Positions 1 through 12,440 of a DNA stretch of 64,000 nucleotides are shown in pieces. The notes beneath the pieces are model-generated. The model made no database searches, was not told the origin of the DNA, and saw only the letters and a list, made by a program, of their open reading frames with translations. This DNA is from Siphonodentalium dalli (Eukaryota; Mollusca; Scaphopoda; Gadilida; Siphonodentaliidae). Numbering within the stretch: position 1 is the stretch's first letter; each line of letters opens with the position of its first letter. A program made the translations under genes and the position numbers. Location: NCBI GenBank assembly GCA_032622095.1, contig CP136063.1, positions 218,135,982 through 218,199,981 on the forward strand, given 5' to 3'.

Positions 1-89
1 ATCGATCCGTGTCGTTCACTTGCGAGTTTTCTTGTACTTGGTCCAAAACTGACGTGCTTTCAGAGACATGGCGACAGGGGGGGTGGTTT

Positions 90-803
90 GGGGGGGGGGG
101 GGTGTCTCACCCCCATATTTGGTGAAAATTTTCAACATTTGGAAATTTCATACCTGCCAAACATACGAACATGACATTTGGAACTTATTCCTTATTCCCT
201 TATTTTTTTAAATGTCGCTTTTGACCGATTTGACGGCATGGGTGGGTGGCCGGTCCCAAATACCACCTAGAAATACTCCGGCCCCCCCCCCATCACCCCC
301 GGGGGTGCCACCCCGAGGGGTGAAAATGGGGTATGGACCATTTTCGAGAACGGTAAGGATTTCGACCGATTTGACGGCATGGGTGGGTGGCCGGCCCCAA
401 ATACCACCTAGAAACACCCCGACCCCCACCATCACCCCCGGGGGTGCCACCCCGAGGGGGTGAAAATGGGGTATGGACAATTTTCGAGAACGGTAAGGAT
501 TTCGACCGATTTGACGGCATGGGTGGGTGGCCGGCCCCAAATACCACATAGAAACACCCCGACCCCCACCATCACCCCCGGGGGTGCCACCGGGGGGGGG
601 GGGGAGGGGTGAAAATGGGGTATGGACCATTTTCGAGAACGGTAAGGATTTCGACCGATTTGACGGCATGGGTGGGTAGCCGGCCCCAAATACTACCTAT
701 TAACACCCCGACCCCCCACCCATCACCCCGGGGTGCCACCGAGGGGGTGAAAATGGGGTATGGACCATTTTCGAGAACGGTAAGGATTTCGACCGATTTG
801 ACG
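90..803. repeat. GC-rich ~142-bp tandem array, plus orientation
   Basis: About four units share GACCGATTTGACGGCATGGG at 222, 364, 505 and 651, with runs of C and G between. The first unit is preceded by a conserved AT-rich lead (120-215) that also flanks the inverted arrays at 5290-5400 and 6500-6620. Open frames here are on both strands and follow the repeat. Confidence 0.9.
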
Positions 804-959
804 TATGTAAGGGTTGTACATGTGTACATTTGGGTGGCTATCACTTTCCACAATAACTCAAGGATATGTTAATCAATAGATAGGTCATGTCAGAGAGTTC
901 TCCATCTTGATGGTGTTTATGTAGATGGGGGATGTTAACGTGGAAAGCGATAGCCACCC
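803..959. repeat. Core hairpin of a dispersed minisatellite element
   Basis: GGGTGGCTATC near 832 pairs with GATAGCCACCC ending at 959, enclosing about 105 bp. The whole stretch matches the reverse complement of 58035-58163, the centre of the large palindrome, and the match continues on both sides. Confidence 0.85.
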
Positions 960-999
960 ATTATCACAGTCATTACATATCTACATAGACTTAATAATA

Positions 1000-2262
1000 T
1001 AGTGACCCACTGTATACATGTACACCTGACCCATGACCACGGATGACAATACAGCCACGCATCACAATACAGGCACATCGGGTATACTCATAAACATGAC
1101 CCATAACCATATATTCACTCCTTGTATACCCATTCATCTCACCATTGGCCATAAGGTAATCCCACGTATACCTATTCTCCAAACACATAATCAAATAGAC
1201 AATCAATATATACATCAACACCACAACAATGGACATACGGTCACTCCGGTATACATATGCACCTCACCACTGGCCATATATATAGCCACTCGCTTCATAC
1301 ACATACCCTCACCCATGTCACCAGGTATACACCTTCACCTGAACTATGGTCATATAGTCACCCCGTTCAAAACATTCATACATGATCATTGTAAATCCTT
1401 GTATACATATCCATCTCAACATTGGCCATGTCACTCCCTGTATCCCTAACTGTCACACCGTAACCGAATAGCCACTCAAGATATACTAATACACCCCAGC
1501 CATGTCAGTATAGGCACTCCATGTATGCATGTGCACCTCATCCATGCATGGCCACACGGCCACTCGCTATATACATATATCCCTAGCCCATGACAATAAA
1601 GCATCACATGTGTATACTGGTATAACCTAAACATGACCATACCGCCACAAGTCACCAAACAGGAACACCAGGTATACATGTATACTCATACGCCTGACAC
1701 GTGACCATTTAGTCACCCCATGTATAGATGTTCATTACATTTATAATCATACATTCACTACTTGTATACCTACATGTAGTCATCTCACCATTAACCATAC
1801 CTGCCTGTATACCTATTCGACACACATACTCATATAACCACTCGATATACATATGCAGCCCAACCCAAGACCATATATTCACTCCAGGTATACATGTAAT
1901 ACTCACTAATGGCCATTTAGCCCTTCCAGATATACAAAAAAAACCACACACACACGACCACTCACTCAAACAATCCATACTTGCATATACACCTCACACA
2001 TGACAATTGAGCAATTTACTGTATATAATCATACACGCCGTCCATGATAAGCTGAGCTGTATACACCCACCAATGATAATACAATTCATGAGATATATAA
2101 ATATACATTCAAGCATGACCGTACAGTCATTCCACGTATACATATACACATTACCCGTAAGCATAAAATCACTTCCTATTTATCCACACACCCCATCCAT
2201 GATCACACAGACAACATATGTACATCCCACTCATGACCTTACAGTCACTCCATATATATGAG
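1000..2262. repeat. 42-bp degenerate minisatellite
   Basis: Repeated GTATAC-AT-CACCTCA-CATGACCATA-AGTCACTCC units of about 42 bp run for 1.26 kb with much divergence. The same unit fills 57290-58020 (opposite orientation) and 58170-59320. His/Thr-rich open frames (for example 1033-1449) simply translate the repeat. Confidence 0.9.
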
Positions 2263-2399
2263 GATTAACTGTCATGTGGACTGTTTTTATGGAGATGTAA
2301 CCGTGAGGTAAGTGGTTATAATTTGTTATACAAGTTATGACCACTTACCTCCCGGTTACATCTCCATAAAAAAACAGTCCACATGACAGTTAATCCTTA
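2263..2399. repeat. 137-bp near-perfect palindrome
   Basis: GAGGATTAACTGTCATGTGG at 2263 is mirrored by its complement ending at 2399; arms of about 60 bp meet near TTATAATTTGTTATACAAGTTATGA-type sequence. Typical of a small foldback element. It closes the minisatellite on its right side. Confidence 0.9.
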
Positions 2400-2745
2400 T
2401 TTTTATATACATTTAGCGAAAAAGCCACTTTTGTAAATGTATTTAAATCGAAAAGTGTATCGTGACAAAACCAGCCCAAAATATCCCGGTTACGTAGCGT
2501 TTTTCCGAAGACCCATAACTCCGAACGTCCGACGCCCCGATTCTCCGAAAGCCCATAACTCCGAAGTCCCGATTCTCCGAAATCCCATAACTCCGAAAGC
2601 CCATAACTCCGAAGGCCTATAACTACGAACGCCCATAACTCCGAAGGTCTATAACTCCGAAGGACCGATTCTCCGAAGGTCCGATTCTCCGAAGGTCCAA
2701 TTCTCCGAAGATCATGTTTTATCGCTTATTAAATAGTGTACAGTC

Positions 2746-3021
2746 CAGTGGCGGGGTCAATGGGGCCCTAGGGAAGACCGCCCCCAAAAAACATGTCAAA
2801 TGTCATGTAAACGTCAGGAAATCCCTCCTAGGCATTCAAATATTCACAGTGTTCCTGCCCAGGGGAGCCCCCGGACCAACGATTGGGGGCGACCCCTCCC
2901 ATGTATGCGCTCCCCAAATCAGGCCTTCGTGATATGCTTTCGGCATATCATATGCATGATATATCCCCCACATATGCTAATTAATGTGCACCCCTAAATG
3001 GGAACCCTGGCTCCGCCACTG
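2746..3021. mobile_element. Non-autonomous element with CAGTGGCGG ends (copy 1)
   Basis: Starts CAGTGGCGGGG and ends TCCGCCACTG. Such ends are common among hAT-type short elements. No clean 8-bp duplication is visible, probably because it now forms part of a palindrome. Confidence 0.6.
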
Positions 3022-3171
3022 GTGTGCACCGGTATATTATAACGAAACGCTGCAAGAATGTCAGAGTAGCCTAACATGCACAGGGGAGACAAGTTCTTCC
3101 CCGTTCACCCCTGTACATTTTACTCTGGCATCTCATGGGCCAACGTAACGTTATAGTATCTGGTGTATAGT

Positions 3172-3362
3172 CAGTGGCGGGCCAGGATTCCCATTTAGGT
3201 GGGGGCAGTAGGAAAGTTTGAATATTTTGATGCCCCATGAACGATTTCCGGGCGTTTACATGACATTGGACATGTTTTGGTAGGGGCCCATATTGTCTGA
3301 AATAGCAAGTAGAGGTTTAATGGGGGCAGTGGGAATTTTGGGACCCCTTGGCATCGCCACTG
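3172..3362. mobile_element. Non-autonomous element with CAGTGGCGG ends (copy 2)
   Basis: Starts CAGTGGCGGGCCAGG and ends CATCGCCACTG. It shares ends with the copy at 2746-3021, and its right flank mirrors that copy's left flank. Confidence 0.6.
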
Positions 3363-3690
3363 GACTGTACACTATTTAGTAAACGATAATACCCCGATAA
3401 AACAAAATCTTCGGAGAATCGGACCTTCGGAGAATCGGACCTTCGGGGTTATGGGCCGTCGGAGAATCGGGCCTTGGGAGTTATAGGTCTTCGGAGAATC
3501 GGCCCTTCGGAGTTATGGGCTTTCGGAGAATCGGATCTTCGGAGTTATGGGCCGTCGGAGAATCGGATCTTCGGAGTTATGGGCCGTCGGAGAATCGGGT
3601 CTTCGGAGTTGTGGGCCGTCGGAGAATCGGGTCTTCGGAGTTGTGGGCCTTCGTAGTAATAGGTCTTCGGAAAACCGGTCTGACACCAAT

Positions 3691-4900
3691 ATCCCATTAC
3701 ACCCTTGGCAAAAGTCAACAGGAACAATTTCTTCATATTGACACCTGATGATTTATTAAGTAAATCCCGCGCGAGTCCAAATGCGCCCAAAACATTACGC
3801 GGTTTTGTTTCCGAAATCGATGACGCGTCGATGTAATAATGGGGTTGCAGTTACGAGCTGTTGCGCGTTCACCGAGGAATAATTGCAACTAGTCGATCAC
3901 GTCTAAAATGATCTAAAATGACGATGACCGACGATCTGTTTGTCAAACCGTGAATTTATCATTTATTGTGACAAAATAATCGCATTTATATTATTATTAT
4001 GATAATTTTTAGGAAGGTCGGCGTACGATTACCGGCATTTTTTGAAATACCGAATACCTCCTAACAGACTGAGGGCCGGAATACGGCGTACCCCATAACA
4101 GGGCATGGAATACGGCGTACGAAAATGGGGTGGGGGCCTCATATATAGCAACATTTTACGGTCCGTTTTGACGCCATACTCTACCTACGCCCAATTTGTG
4201 GCCGGGTATAATGGGCTACCCGGGTATACTCTTATTGTGGTGATTTGACCCTATAATAGGGTGTATATGTACGAATTCACTCCATAATTGGCCATAAATA
4301 AGATTGACCCCCCCCCCCAATGTGGCTATGACGAATTTATCACAAGAGTTGGTCACAAGTGGAGCAGATCTCCCATAATTGTCATCTAACAATTTCGGGG
4401 TTAGTTTTGACTCTACTTGCGCCCAATTCGTGGCCTGGTATAATGAGCTACTTGCTGCCGATCCTGGCCAATCCGGCAAATATTTCGAATCGGTGTCTGA
4501 AGAAATACTAGCTACCAAATACAAATTAGAATTAGAATTAGAAACAGGGAACTAAAATATTTTAATTGGAGGCTGAATAAGGAACACGGAGCAAGGAACT
4601 AAATGCATGGACTTCCCACACACGAGTACAAAGCCACGTCCCACGTCCCTGGTCACGAAAAAATACTCCCTAATCTCAGTCAGGCGCGGAGTCATCAAGT
4701 ACATTTCTATTCACAAGAATTACGTCGAAAGTGATACATTGTCTGTGAACGTTAATTGCAATGACGTCAAATACAAGAATATATTTTTGCTACATCAAAG
4801 GACACCGGCCGCCCTTTGATCAGAACTTGATACAGGCTGCATCAGAATGCATGACCCCAGTGGGTGTGGGTTGGGTGTTACTATGGTGAATTTGGTGTGA
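3691..4900. other. Low-copy intergenic stretch
   Basis: No gene recognised. A segment around 4165-4215 (GCCCAATTTGTGGCC-GGTATAATG) recurs degenerately at 4398-4455. The open frames at 4216-4524 and 4607-4819 show no family features. Confidence 0.4.
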
Positions 4901-4901
4901 G

Positions 4902-6640
4902 CGTTGGGGGGGGGGGGCGTTCTAGGTGGTACTTGTGGCGGGCCAGAAGAGACATTTTTGCGGATAAGGAAGCAGGAATAAAATGGCTCAAACCCGAGGT
5001 ATTATCCGGGGTGAGAGGTGATGTGTTTCTAGGTGGTATTTGAGGCCGGCCCCATTCCCCCCCCCTCGGGCTGGCACCCCCGGGTGATGGGTAAGGGGTC
5101 AGGGTGTTTCTAGGTGGTATTTGGGGCCGGCCACCCACCCATGCCGTCAAATCGGTCGAAATCCTTACCGTTCTCGAAAATGGTCCATACCCCATTTTCA
5201 CCCCTTCGGGATGGCACCCCCCGGGGGTGATGGGTGGGGGGTCGGGGTGTTTCTAGGTTGTATTCGGGGCCGGCCACCCACCCATGCCGTCAAATCGATC
5301 GAAAGCGACATTTAAAAAAATAAGGAATAAGGAATAAATTCCAAATGTCATGTTCGTCCAAAACATTAGTTGGAAATTTCACACCAACAATATGTTGAAA
5401 ATGTTCTTGTAGTTTGGGGGGGGGGGCGTTCTAGGTGGTACTTGTGGCGGGCCAGAAGAGACATTTTTGCGGATAAGGAAGCAGGAATAAAATGGCTCAA
5501 ACCCGAGGTATTATCCGGGGTGAGAGGTGATGTGTTTCTAGGTGGTATTTGAGGCCGGCCCCATCCCCCCCCCCTCGGGCTGGCACCCCCGGGGTGATGG
5601 GTAAGGGGTCAGGGTGTTTCTAGGTGGTATTTGGGGCCGGCCACCCACCCATGCCGTCAAATCGGTCGAAATCCTTACCGTTCTCGAAAATGGTCCATAC
5701 CCCAATTTAACCCCCTCGGGGTGGCACCCCCGCGGGTGATGGGTGTGGGTCGGGGTGTTTCTAGGTGGTATTTGGGGCCGGTCACCCACCCATGCCGTCA
5801 AATCGGTCGAAATTGTTACCGTTCTCGAAAATGGTCCATACCCCATTTTCACCCCCTCGGCGTGGCACCACCGGGGGGTGATGGAGTCAGGGTGTTTCTA
5901 GGTGGTATTTGGGGCCGGCCACCCACCCATGCCGTCAAATCGGTCGAAATCCTTACCGTTCTTGAAAATGGTCCATACCCCATTTTCACCCCCTCAGGGT
6001 GGCACCCCCCGGGGGTGATGGGTGGGGGGGTCAGGGTGTTTCTATGTGTTATTTGGGGCCGGCCACCGACCCATGCCGTCAAATCGGTCGAAATCCTTAC
6101 TGTTCTCGATAATGGTCCATACCCCATTAAGGCCCATTTTCACCCCGGGGGTGATGGGTGGGGGATCGGGGTATTTCTATGTGGTATTTGGGGCCGGCCA
6201 CCCACCCATGCTGTCAAATCGGTCGAAATCCTTACCGTTCTCGAAAATGGTCCATACCCCATTTTCACCCCCTCGGGTGGCACCCCCGGGGGGGGATGGT
6301 GGGGGGTCAGGGTGTTTCTAGGTGGTATTTGGGGCCGGCCACCCACCCATGCCGTCAAATCGGTCGAAATCCTTACCGTTCTCGAAAATGGTCCATACCC
6401 CATTTTCACCCCTTCGGGATGGCACCCCCCGGGGGTGATGGGTGGGGGGTCGGCGTGTTTCTAGGTTGTATTCGGGGCCGGCCACCCACCCATGCCGTCA
6501 AATCGATCGAAAGCGACATTTAAAAAAATAAGGAATAAGGAATAGGGAATAAATTCCAAATGTCATGTTCGTCCAAAACATTAGTTGGAAATTTCACACC
6601 AACAATATGTTGAAAATGTTCTTGTAGTTTGATTTTCAAA
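4902..6640. repeat. GC-rich ~142-bp tandem array, inverted orientation
   Basis: About nine units with CCCATGCCGTCAAATCGGTC, the reverse complement of the array at 90-803. The segment 4905-5415 is itself duplicated from 5417 onward, including a unique part (GAAGAGACATTTTTGCGG). AT-rich lead sequence with CAACAATATGTTGAAAATG ends both halves. The 277-codon frame at 5631-6464 is only repeat. Confidence 0.9.
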
Positions 6641-8080
6641 CAATTTATTGGGGGGAATTAATTGTTTTTGGACCAATATTTGCATATTTTCCTATTTTTT
6701 TTTAAATTTTGGACTGATATGGTCATCAGTTGGAAATTTAGGGTAGGTGACAGGTTGGAAATTTCCTACACTTGGAAAGCTTGTGTCCTGGTCCCTCCCC
6801 CGTGGCCAGTCAAAAACTGCTAGTTAATTTAACAATATTGTCATACATTTGGTCAATATTGTCATTGGAATTGTCGTCAGTTGGAAATTTTCCAACCTAA
6901 GTGAGGGTGTCAGGTTTGAAATTTCCAACTCTAGGAAGGCTTGAGGCTAGTCTAGATGCTAAGATTTTGCGATTTTCTTGTTCAGATTTCAAAATGGTCG
7001 GCCCGGTGTGTCATTGTCCCTCCCCGTGGCCAATACAAAACTGCTATTTTACTACATTTCGTCAAACTTGTGGACTGAAATGGTCATCAGTTGGAGAATG
7101 TTCCAACCTGAGGGGGAGTACGAGGATTGAAATTTCAAACACTATAGGAAAGCTTCAGTTGATGCCAGTCAATATGCTAGGATTTAACGATTTTCTTGTA
7201 AAGTTTTCAAAATGTTCTCACACCGGGCCGAACAACCATGGTCAGCCCGGTGTGTCCTGTCCGTAGCCGTGTGCATTTGTCAGGAGTTAGACCACTAGAT
7301 GTTAGGATTTATGCAATTTTTCATGTTAAAATATCTGAATGTTCGCATACCGGGAATATAGAACCAAGGTTTATGAATATATATAGGATATTAGGCCTGA
7401 GCAGGGGGGGGGGTGTGCAAATGGAATTATGCAAAACGTATGTTTGGTCTGATTCTGATTCAAGGGGGGGGGGGGGGCGGTGCAGTTGGAATTTCCCCAA
7501 GGTGGACACCCCCAACGGAAACCCTCTAGCCACGTCCCTGCGTGCTTTACACCATGTACCAATCTACCATATCGCAATTACCATTAGCGATTAAATTCAA
7601 ACACAATGCAGTCAATGACTGTGGGGTCGCTCACCAGACTGCAAAGACTGATAAGACTGGGACTCTGGAGACCACAACAGTCAGAACTTTTCATAATCAC
7701 TTTAAAAGAAATAGCTCTAAACAGGATATGTGGCTAGAGAGACTTCACGTATGTAGATTGGTGAAAATCCACCTTGAAATTACCAACTGTACACTACTTA
7801 TCACCCCCTCCTCCTCCAGCTCAACAAGTCCCCTCCGACCGGGCTACAGACTCCCAAGTCTTAGGTTGGACTTTCACAACTGACACTTCAAACTTTCTCA
7901 ATTGTTGGAAATTTCCAATCTCACAAGCGCCTTTTTCTAAAACCATTTAGACATGTTTGAAGCCCAATTATCCATGGACCCAAAACACAATACATGTATG
8001 TCAGATTAATCAGTCAGGTGGTTCCAAGGTTGATATTTTAATGAATTTGGTATTTCAATGATTTTATTAGACACAAAAGT
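6640..8080. other. Degenerate repeats around TTGGAAATTTCC
   Basis: The phrases CAGTTGGAAATTT, GTGGCCAGTCAAAAACTGC and GGTTTGAAATTTCC recur every 140-200 bp between 6700 and 7200, suggesting an old tandem array. 7250-8080 has poly-G runs and no recognisable gene. Confidence 0.5.
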
Positions 8081-8760
8081 GTTAACTCCCCATAGCCCCG
8101 CCATTTCTTGACAGGTTGACCTCATTTTAACAAATCTGAATCTCAGTCACTAAAGGATCCTCCTGATTGCTCCATACTAAGCTAAATAGTCCAACCTCTC
8201 TTGAGAAGACATTTTAAGAATTACTATAGAGACATATAGTTATGTCCCTGGTCCCACCCTATTTAACCTGGTGATCCCATCTGAATAAATTTGAATCCCA
8301 CACACCAAAGAACCCTTCATGCATATGATAAATATCAGTGAAATAGACCTGATGGTCCTTGTGAAGGAAGCATATTAAGAGGGAAACTGTCCTTCGTTTT
8401 GCCCCTATTTGACCAGGTGACTCCATTAAAAAATCTGAATTGCAGTAAAGGAAGAACATTCCATGCTTAATAAGCCAACTAGTTCTTGCAAACATATTTT
8501 AAGAATTACTATGTAGTGAAATAGTTAAGTCTCTGGCTCTGCCCTTATTTGACTTTGTGGTCCCATTTTCACAAATCTGTCACCCAAGGTAATTTCATAC
8601 CAAATATAGCAAAATAGGCCATTTGATTCTTGCATAGAAGACACATCATGAATTACTATGGAGAGAAAGAGTAATGTAGCTGGCCTTGCACCTACTTGAC
8701 CTGGTGACCCTGATTGAACAAATCTGAATCACAATTACCAAAGGAGCAAGCCTGCAAATA
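8080..8760. repeat. Degenerate ~170-bp tandem repeat
   Basis: Units carry TATTTGACC-GGTGA-CCCATT-AACAAATCTGAAT and TAAGAATTACTATG. The same repeat is better preserved at 9895-10290. Confidence 0.65.
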
Positions 8761-8811
8761 GTGTGCCTATTCCTACATTGTATGTGCCTGGCCTCAAGCA
8801 ACACAACGTAT

Positions 8812-9270
8812 TATACAATCAAGCCTTGAAATAGTGTGTCTGTCTTTTGCAGAATGAGGTCCCCCAGAGGGTGACTTTAGTGATGCTATCCTGCACAATG
8901 GGCTAGCATCACTAAATTCACCCTCTGGGGACTGGGGACCTCATTCTGCTAAGGCCCTCAACTGATATGGCAGACCTAGGATAAGATTGAAGTTCCCAGT
9001 TGAAGTTGATGTTCACCCATTGGGCACCTCAATTATGAATTTTATCTTCTGCAAATTAGGGGATATAGAAACTTCCTAGAAGGGAAATGTAACTAACAAC
9101 AATGTTAATTTGATACTATAGATACTTCCCAGAAGATGAGGCCTAAGCAGAATGAGGTATCCAGAGGGTGAATTTGGTGATGCTAGCCCGCTGTGTGGGA
9201 TAGCATCACTAAATTCACCCTCTGGGGACCTCATTCTGCAAATGACAGGCATGCTATTTGCCCTGTTGAA
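8812..9270. mobile_element. Compound CAAG-ended hairpin MITE (family B)
   Basis: Two palindromes built on CAGAATGAGGTCCCCAGAGG and its complement (8850-8950 and 9148-9240) flank a spacer containing CTCAACTGATATGGCAGACC and GGGGATATAGAAACTTC. The same hairpin-spacer-hairpin plan recurs through the window. Confidence 0.85.
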
Positions 9271-9895
9271 CAATACAATAGGGAATTAATTACTTCTAGC
9301 ACATATCCAGGGAATGTTTATAAAATGTCAGATTTCACTTGATTATATCAGTGATGTATATATAATTTACCTTCATGATTATATGTAGGCATACCACACA
9401 TACAATTAGAGCCAAAGTCAATGCCTCTTATTAATGATTCTCTGACCTCATTCTGCAAATGTCAGACACACTAAATTCAGGCAGTTTGTTTAAAATTGCT
9501 AGCAGTATGTTTATACAAGCTGTCAGTGACATATTATTCTAATCTAGATTAATGACCTGTGTTTCTCTCTGTCTATCCACAAAGAGATACCTGCAACTTT
9601 AATAGAACAGGTATTAAAGTTGGGAGCTGGAAATGATATCCGTTGGAAGGGATGTTGGTTGGGTGCAGGCCACTGCAGGTGGGGGGGGGGTGGTCTGGGC
9701 CATGTGGGAGGGGGTATGGGTAATGGAATATTTCTGTAATTTCAGATTAAAGATTCAAGTTCCATAATTCTGCAGATGTTACAATGGTGTCACTTTTTTC
9801 AAATTTTATAAAAATTTAATGATTAAATTTTTGTTTGTTTGTTAAATTGAGTATGGTGAAAATTCCAAAAATCTGAATTTAACAACAAAAAAATG
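9270..9895. other. Intergenic, low complexity
   Basis: No gene seen. It contains a TTAATAGAACAGGTATTAA hairpin near 9599 and a poly-G run near 9680. Confidence 0.4.
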
Positions 9896-10290
9896 TTTTA
9901 AGTTATGTCACTGGCTCCGCCCACATTCGACCCAGTGACCTCATTTGAACAAATCTGAATAACAGTCCCGCAAGGACCCTTTGTACCAAATATGAACCCA
10001 TTCGGCCCAAAGGAATTTGAGAAGTCGTTGTAAGAATTACTATGGTGGGAAAGAGTTATGGCCCTGGCTTCGCAACTATTTGACCCAGTGTCCTCATTTG
10101 AACAAATCTGAATGAGATTCACCTAGGGAACATCCACACCAAATATGAACGCATTCGGTTTTATGGTTCCAGAGGAGAAGATGCTCAAAGAATTGTTGAC
10201 GGATGGACGGTCGATGGATGGACGACGGAAGAGGAGTGATGATTATAGCTCCACCGGAGACTTCGTCTCAGGTGAGCTAAAAAGTATCGT
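9895..10290. repeat. Mollusc-type repeat ending AGGTGAGCTAAAAA
   Basis: Two ~170-bp units (CCCAGTGACCTCATTTGAAC; ACCAAATATGAACCCATTCG) run into GACGGATGGACGG and then CTCAGGTGAGCTAAAAA. This end structure is one I associate with mollusc dispersed repeats. Confidence 0.7.
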
Positions 10291-10450
10291 TATTTTTTCT
10301 AAAGTTGTCATGTTTGCGGTGATCGAATAATCTGAACATATCCAGGAAAATCCGTTATGTGTATCAAACATTCAAAAACATATATTTTGCAAAAATATTT
10401 TAATACTCTTTGTATACGTATTAGTTGTTGAAAATAGACTAAAATTAAAA

Positions 10451-10530
10451 TGGCTATTAATGTCTATCTGTGAACACCACCGCAGCCATTATTAATGTTT
10501 ATCTGTGAACACCACCGCAGCCATTATTAA
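10451..10530. repeat. Tandem duplication of ~39 bp
   Basis: TGTCTATCTGTGAACACCAC plus CGCAGCCATTATTAAT occurs twice head to tail with one change. Confidence 0.85.
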
Positions 10531-12440
10531 TTTTTCAGAAATATATATGTTCATAAAGACACTGGCTTGTTCTCAAATAGCTGAGGTTAGCCAAACACAG
10601 AGGAAATGACAACTTTAGAAAAAATAACGGTACTTTTTCGAAACAGCATGAGTTTGCACTAGGGCCATCATTGCAATTCAGCAGGACCACCAGCATCATA
10701 GCATATTAGCATGACCACTTGACCAGGGGTGATAGCAGTTGAATTCAGGATTTGCCTAAATTGATTATACCTCAATAAAATAGATAACCTACTTTATAAT
10801 ATGACCCCTTGTAGTCGGGTAGCTGTAGCTAGGGGTACCCCTGCACCCCCCCCCCCTCTGGATTAATTTTACCCCCCACTCATTTTCTTCCTTATTATGT
10901 CCCTAAACTTATAAGAAAAGTTAACATGGAAAAAAGGTGGCCGTGCAGACTCCAGACAAGATGGCATCCAACATAGCCACTGTATTTCATACAGGGCACA
11001 AAGTCAGTTTGATGCAAATTAGTGAGAAAATCTTGTTGAATGTATTGTCTGCCAAAATGGCAGCGGAAGTGGACAAATTGAAATGTTTTCACTAGTTTCT
11101 GCTGTTTGAAACTGGTTGAGAATTTGACTTTATAATTTATATTGTATTGTTCATGTTAACTGATCATTGGAGCATTGAAATATGCCATTCTTTGGGACAC
11201 AGGCCCTTATGATCCTTCAAAAATTTGATTTTACAAATAATGTAAGTGATGCATACCATTACTGATGAATATTCCAACTCAATGGAACCAAAATTGTGAC
11301 CTAGACTCAAAATGGCAGCCAAACTATGGAAAATGTTTTTTAAAAGAAAAAATTGCTCAAGATGGCATGCAAAATGGCAACCAAATTTGGAAAAAGTTGA
11401 TTTTTCATTTCACATATATTCCGAACATTATTCTCTGCTGTTGCGAAAAGGTAGTAAATTGTGACTCGCTTAGTTATTAAACATGTTACTTAATCAACTG
11501 ACAACTAATGTTCTATTCTGGTTGTCCCAGTACATAATAGGCATGACAAATTCATTTTAAGGGATGCAGTATGGAAACTTTTTGGATTCTGGCCATATTT
11601 TTGAACGAAAATGGGTAGAATGTTGAAACAGAACTGAGAGGGATCATATTGTGGCTTGCATGATTTTCTGTGACTTATATCGCAATATACATTGAATTAA
11701 TTACCAGGGAGAAATTCCATAATTGTAAGCGACGGAAAGAAAAATCGCGCAGTCACTTAAATCGTGCAATTTTGAGTTGGGAATTTCACCTACAGTGAAG
11801 TACTTTATTAAGGAACAGGTAATATCTAAGAAATATGTTCCCCACGTTATTTTTTTCCAATTTATAAAGTTCCGAGTCAAAACATAAAAAAGTTCTGTTG
11901 TACTGGTGGAATATTATATCTACAGGCGTTAGCAACGTATAGAGATTCATGGCATGACCTAAAATTTTCCCACTATTAAAGTCACATGAATAACTGAGAA
12001 ATAAATGAAGATTATTTTACACTTTAATACATTTGGTCTCTGCAGAAAAGCATAACAAAGTTTGTACATATAAGCTCAAATAGGCAGAAATCAGTCTCGA
12101 CCCAATCATTCATGTTCATCTCTTCAATATGAATGTCCACAGACAAAGCTACATAAGAATAGGCACCATTCGCGTAATGAACTACTACTGATAAGAATTT
12201 CAAATAGCTAATAGTAGATGTAAATTTTTCGGACAATCCAAAAACATTTTCACAGAATTGATGACTATGAGTCTATTTGTGAGAAAATCGTGTCGTTCAC
12301 TTCTTGCCACTTGCAATAGGTGATTTGGTTCTGTTTGCCATGATTATTTTGTACTTAATTATGTTCTTTTCAGGTCATAACTTAGCGCTTTGTCATGGTT
12401 TCGCAAGATTCTCATGTTCCATATGATTTGATTGCAACTA
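10531..12440. other. Intergenic with dispersed repeats
   Basis: 10600-10740 resembles 14590-14720 (GACCACTTGACCAGGGGTG). 11290-11660 matches 56910-57230 and, inverted, 59385-59700 (CAAATTTGG-AAAAGTT, CCGAACATTATTCTCTGC). No gene recognised. Confidence 0.6.

Larger units (their letters stand above)
2480..3690. repeat. Nested 1.2-kb palindrome with paired 16-bp arrays
   Basis: Left array 2500-2712 is made of 16-bp units CCGAAGGCCCATAACT and CCGAAGGTCCGATTCT in mixed order; the right array 3408-3690 holds the same units inverted. Between them, AAATAGTGTACAGTCCAGTGGCG (2731 on) is mirrored at 3355-3380, and the centre (3024-3175) is a further hairpin around CAGGGGAGACAAG. Confidence 0.85.

Noticed and set aside
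1033-1449. 138-codon His/Thr-rich frame
   Set aside because: Translation of the 42-bp minisatellite; the opposite strand is also open in part.
5631-6464. 277-codon plus-strand open frame
   Set aside because: It translates the 142-bp GC-rich tandem repeat, other frames of the array are also open, and it has no domain features.
8812-9270. 8-bp duplication around this family B copy
   Set aside because: Only ATACAAT is shared and it is offset from the expected element ends, so the boundaries were not claimed.
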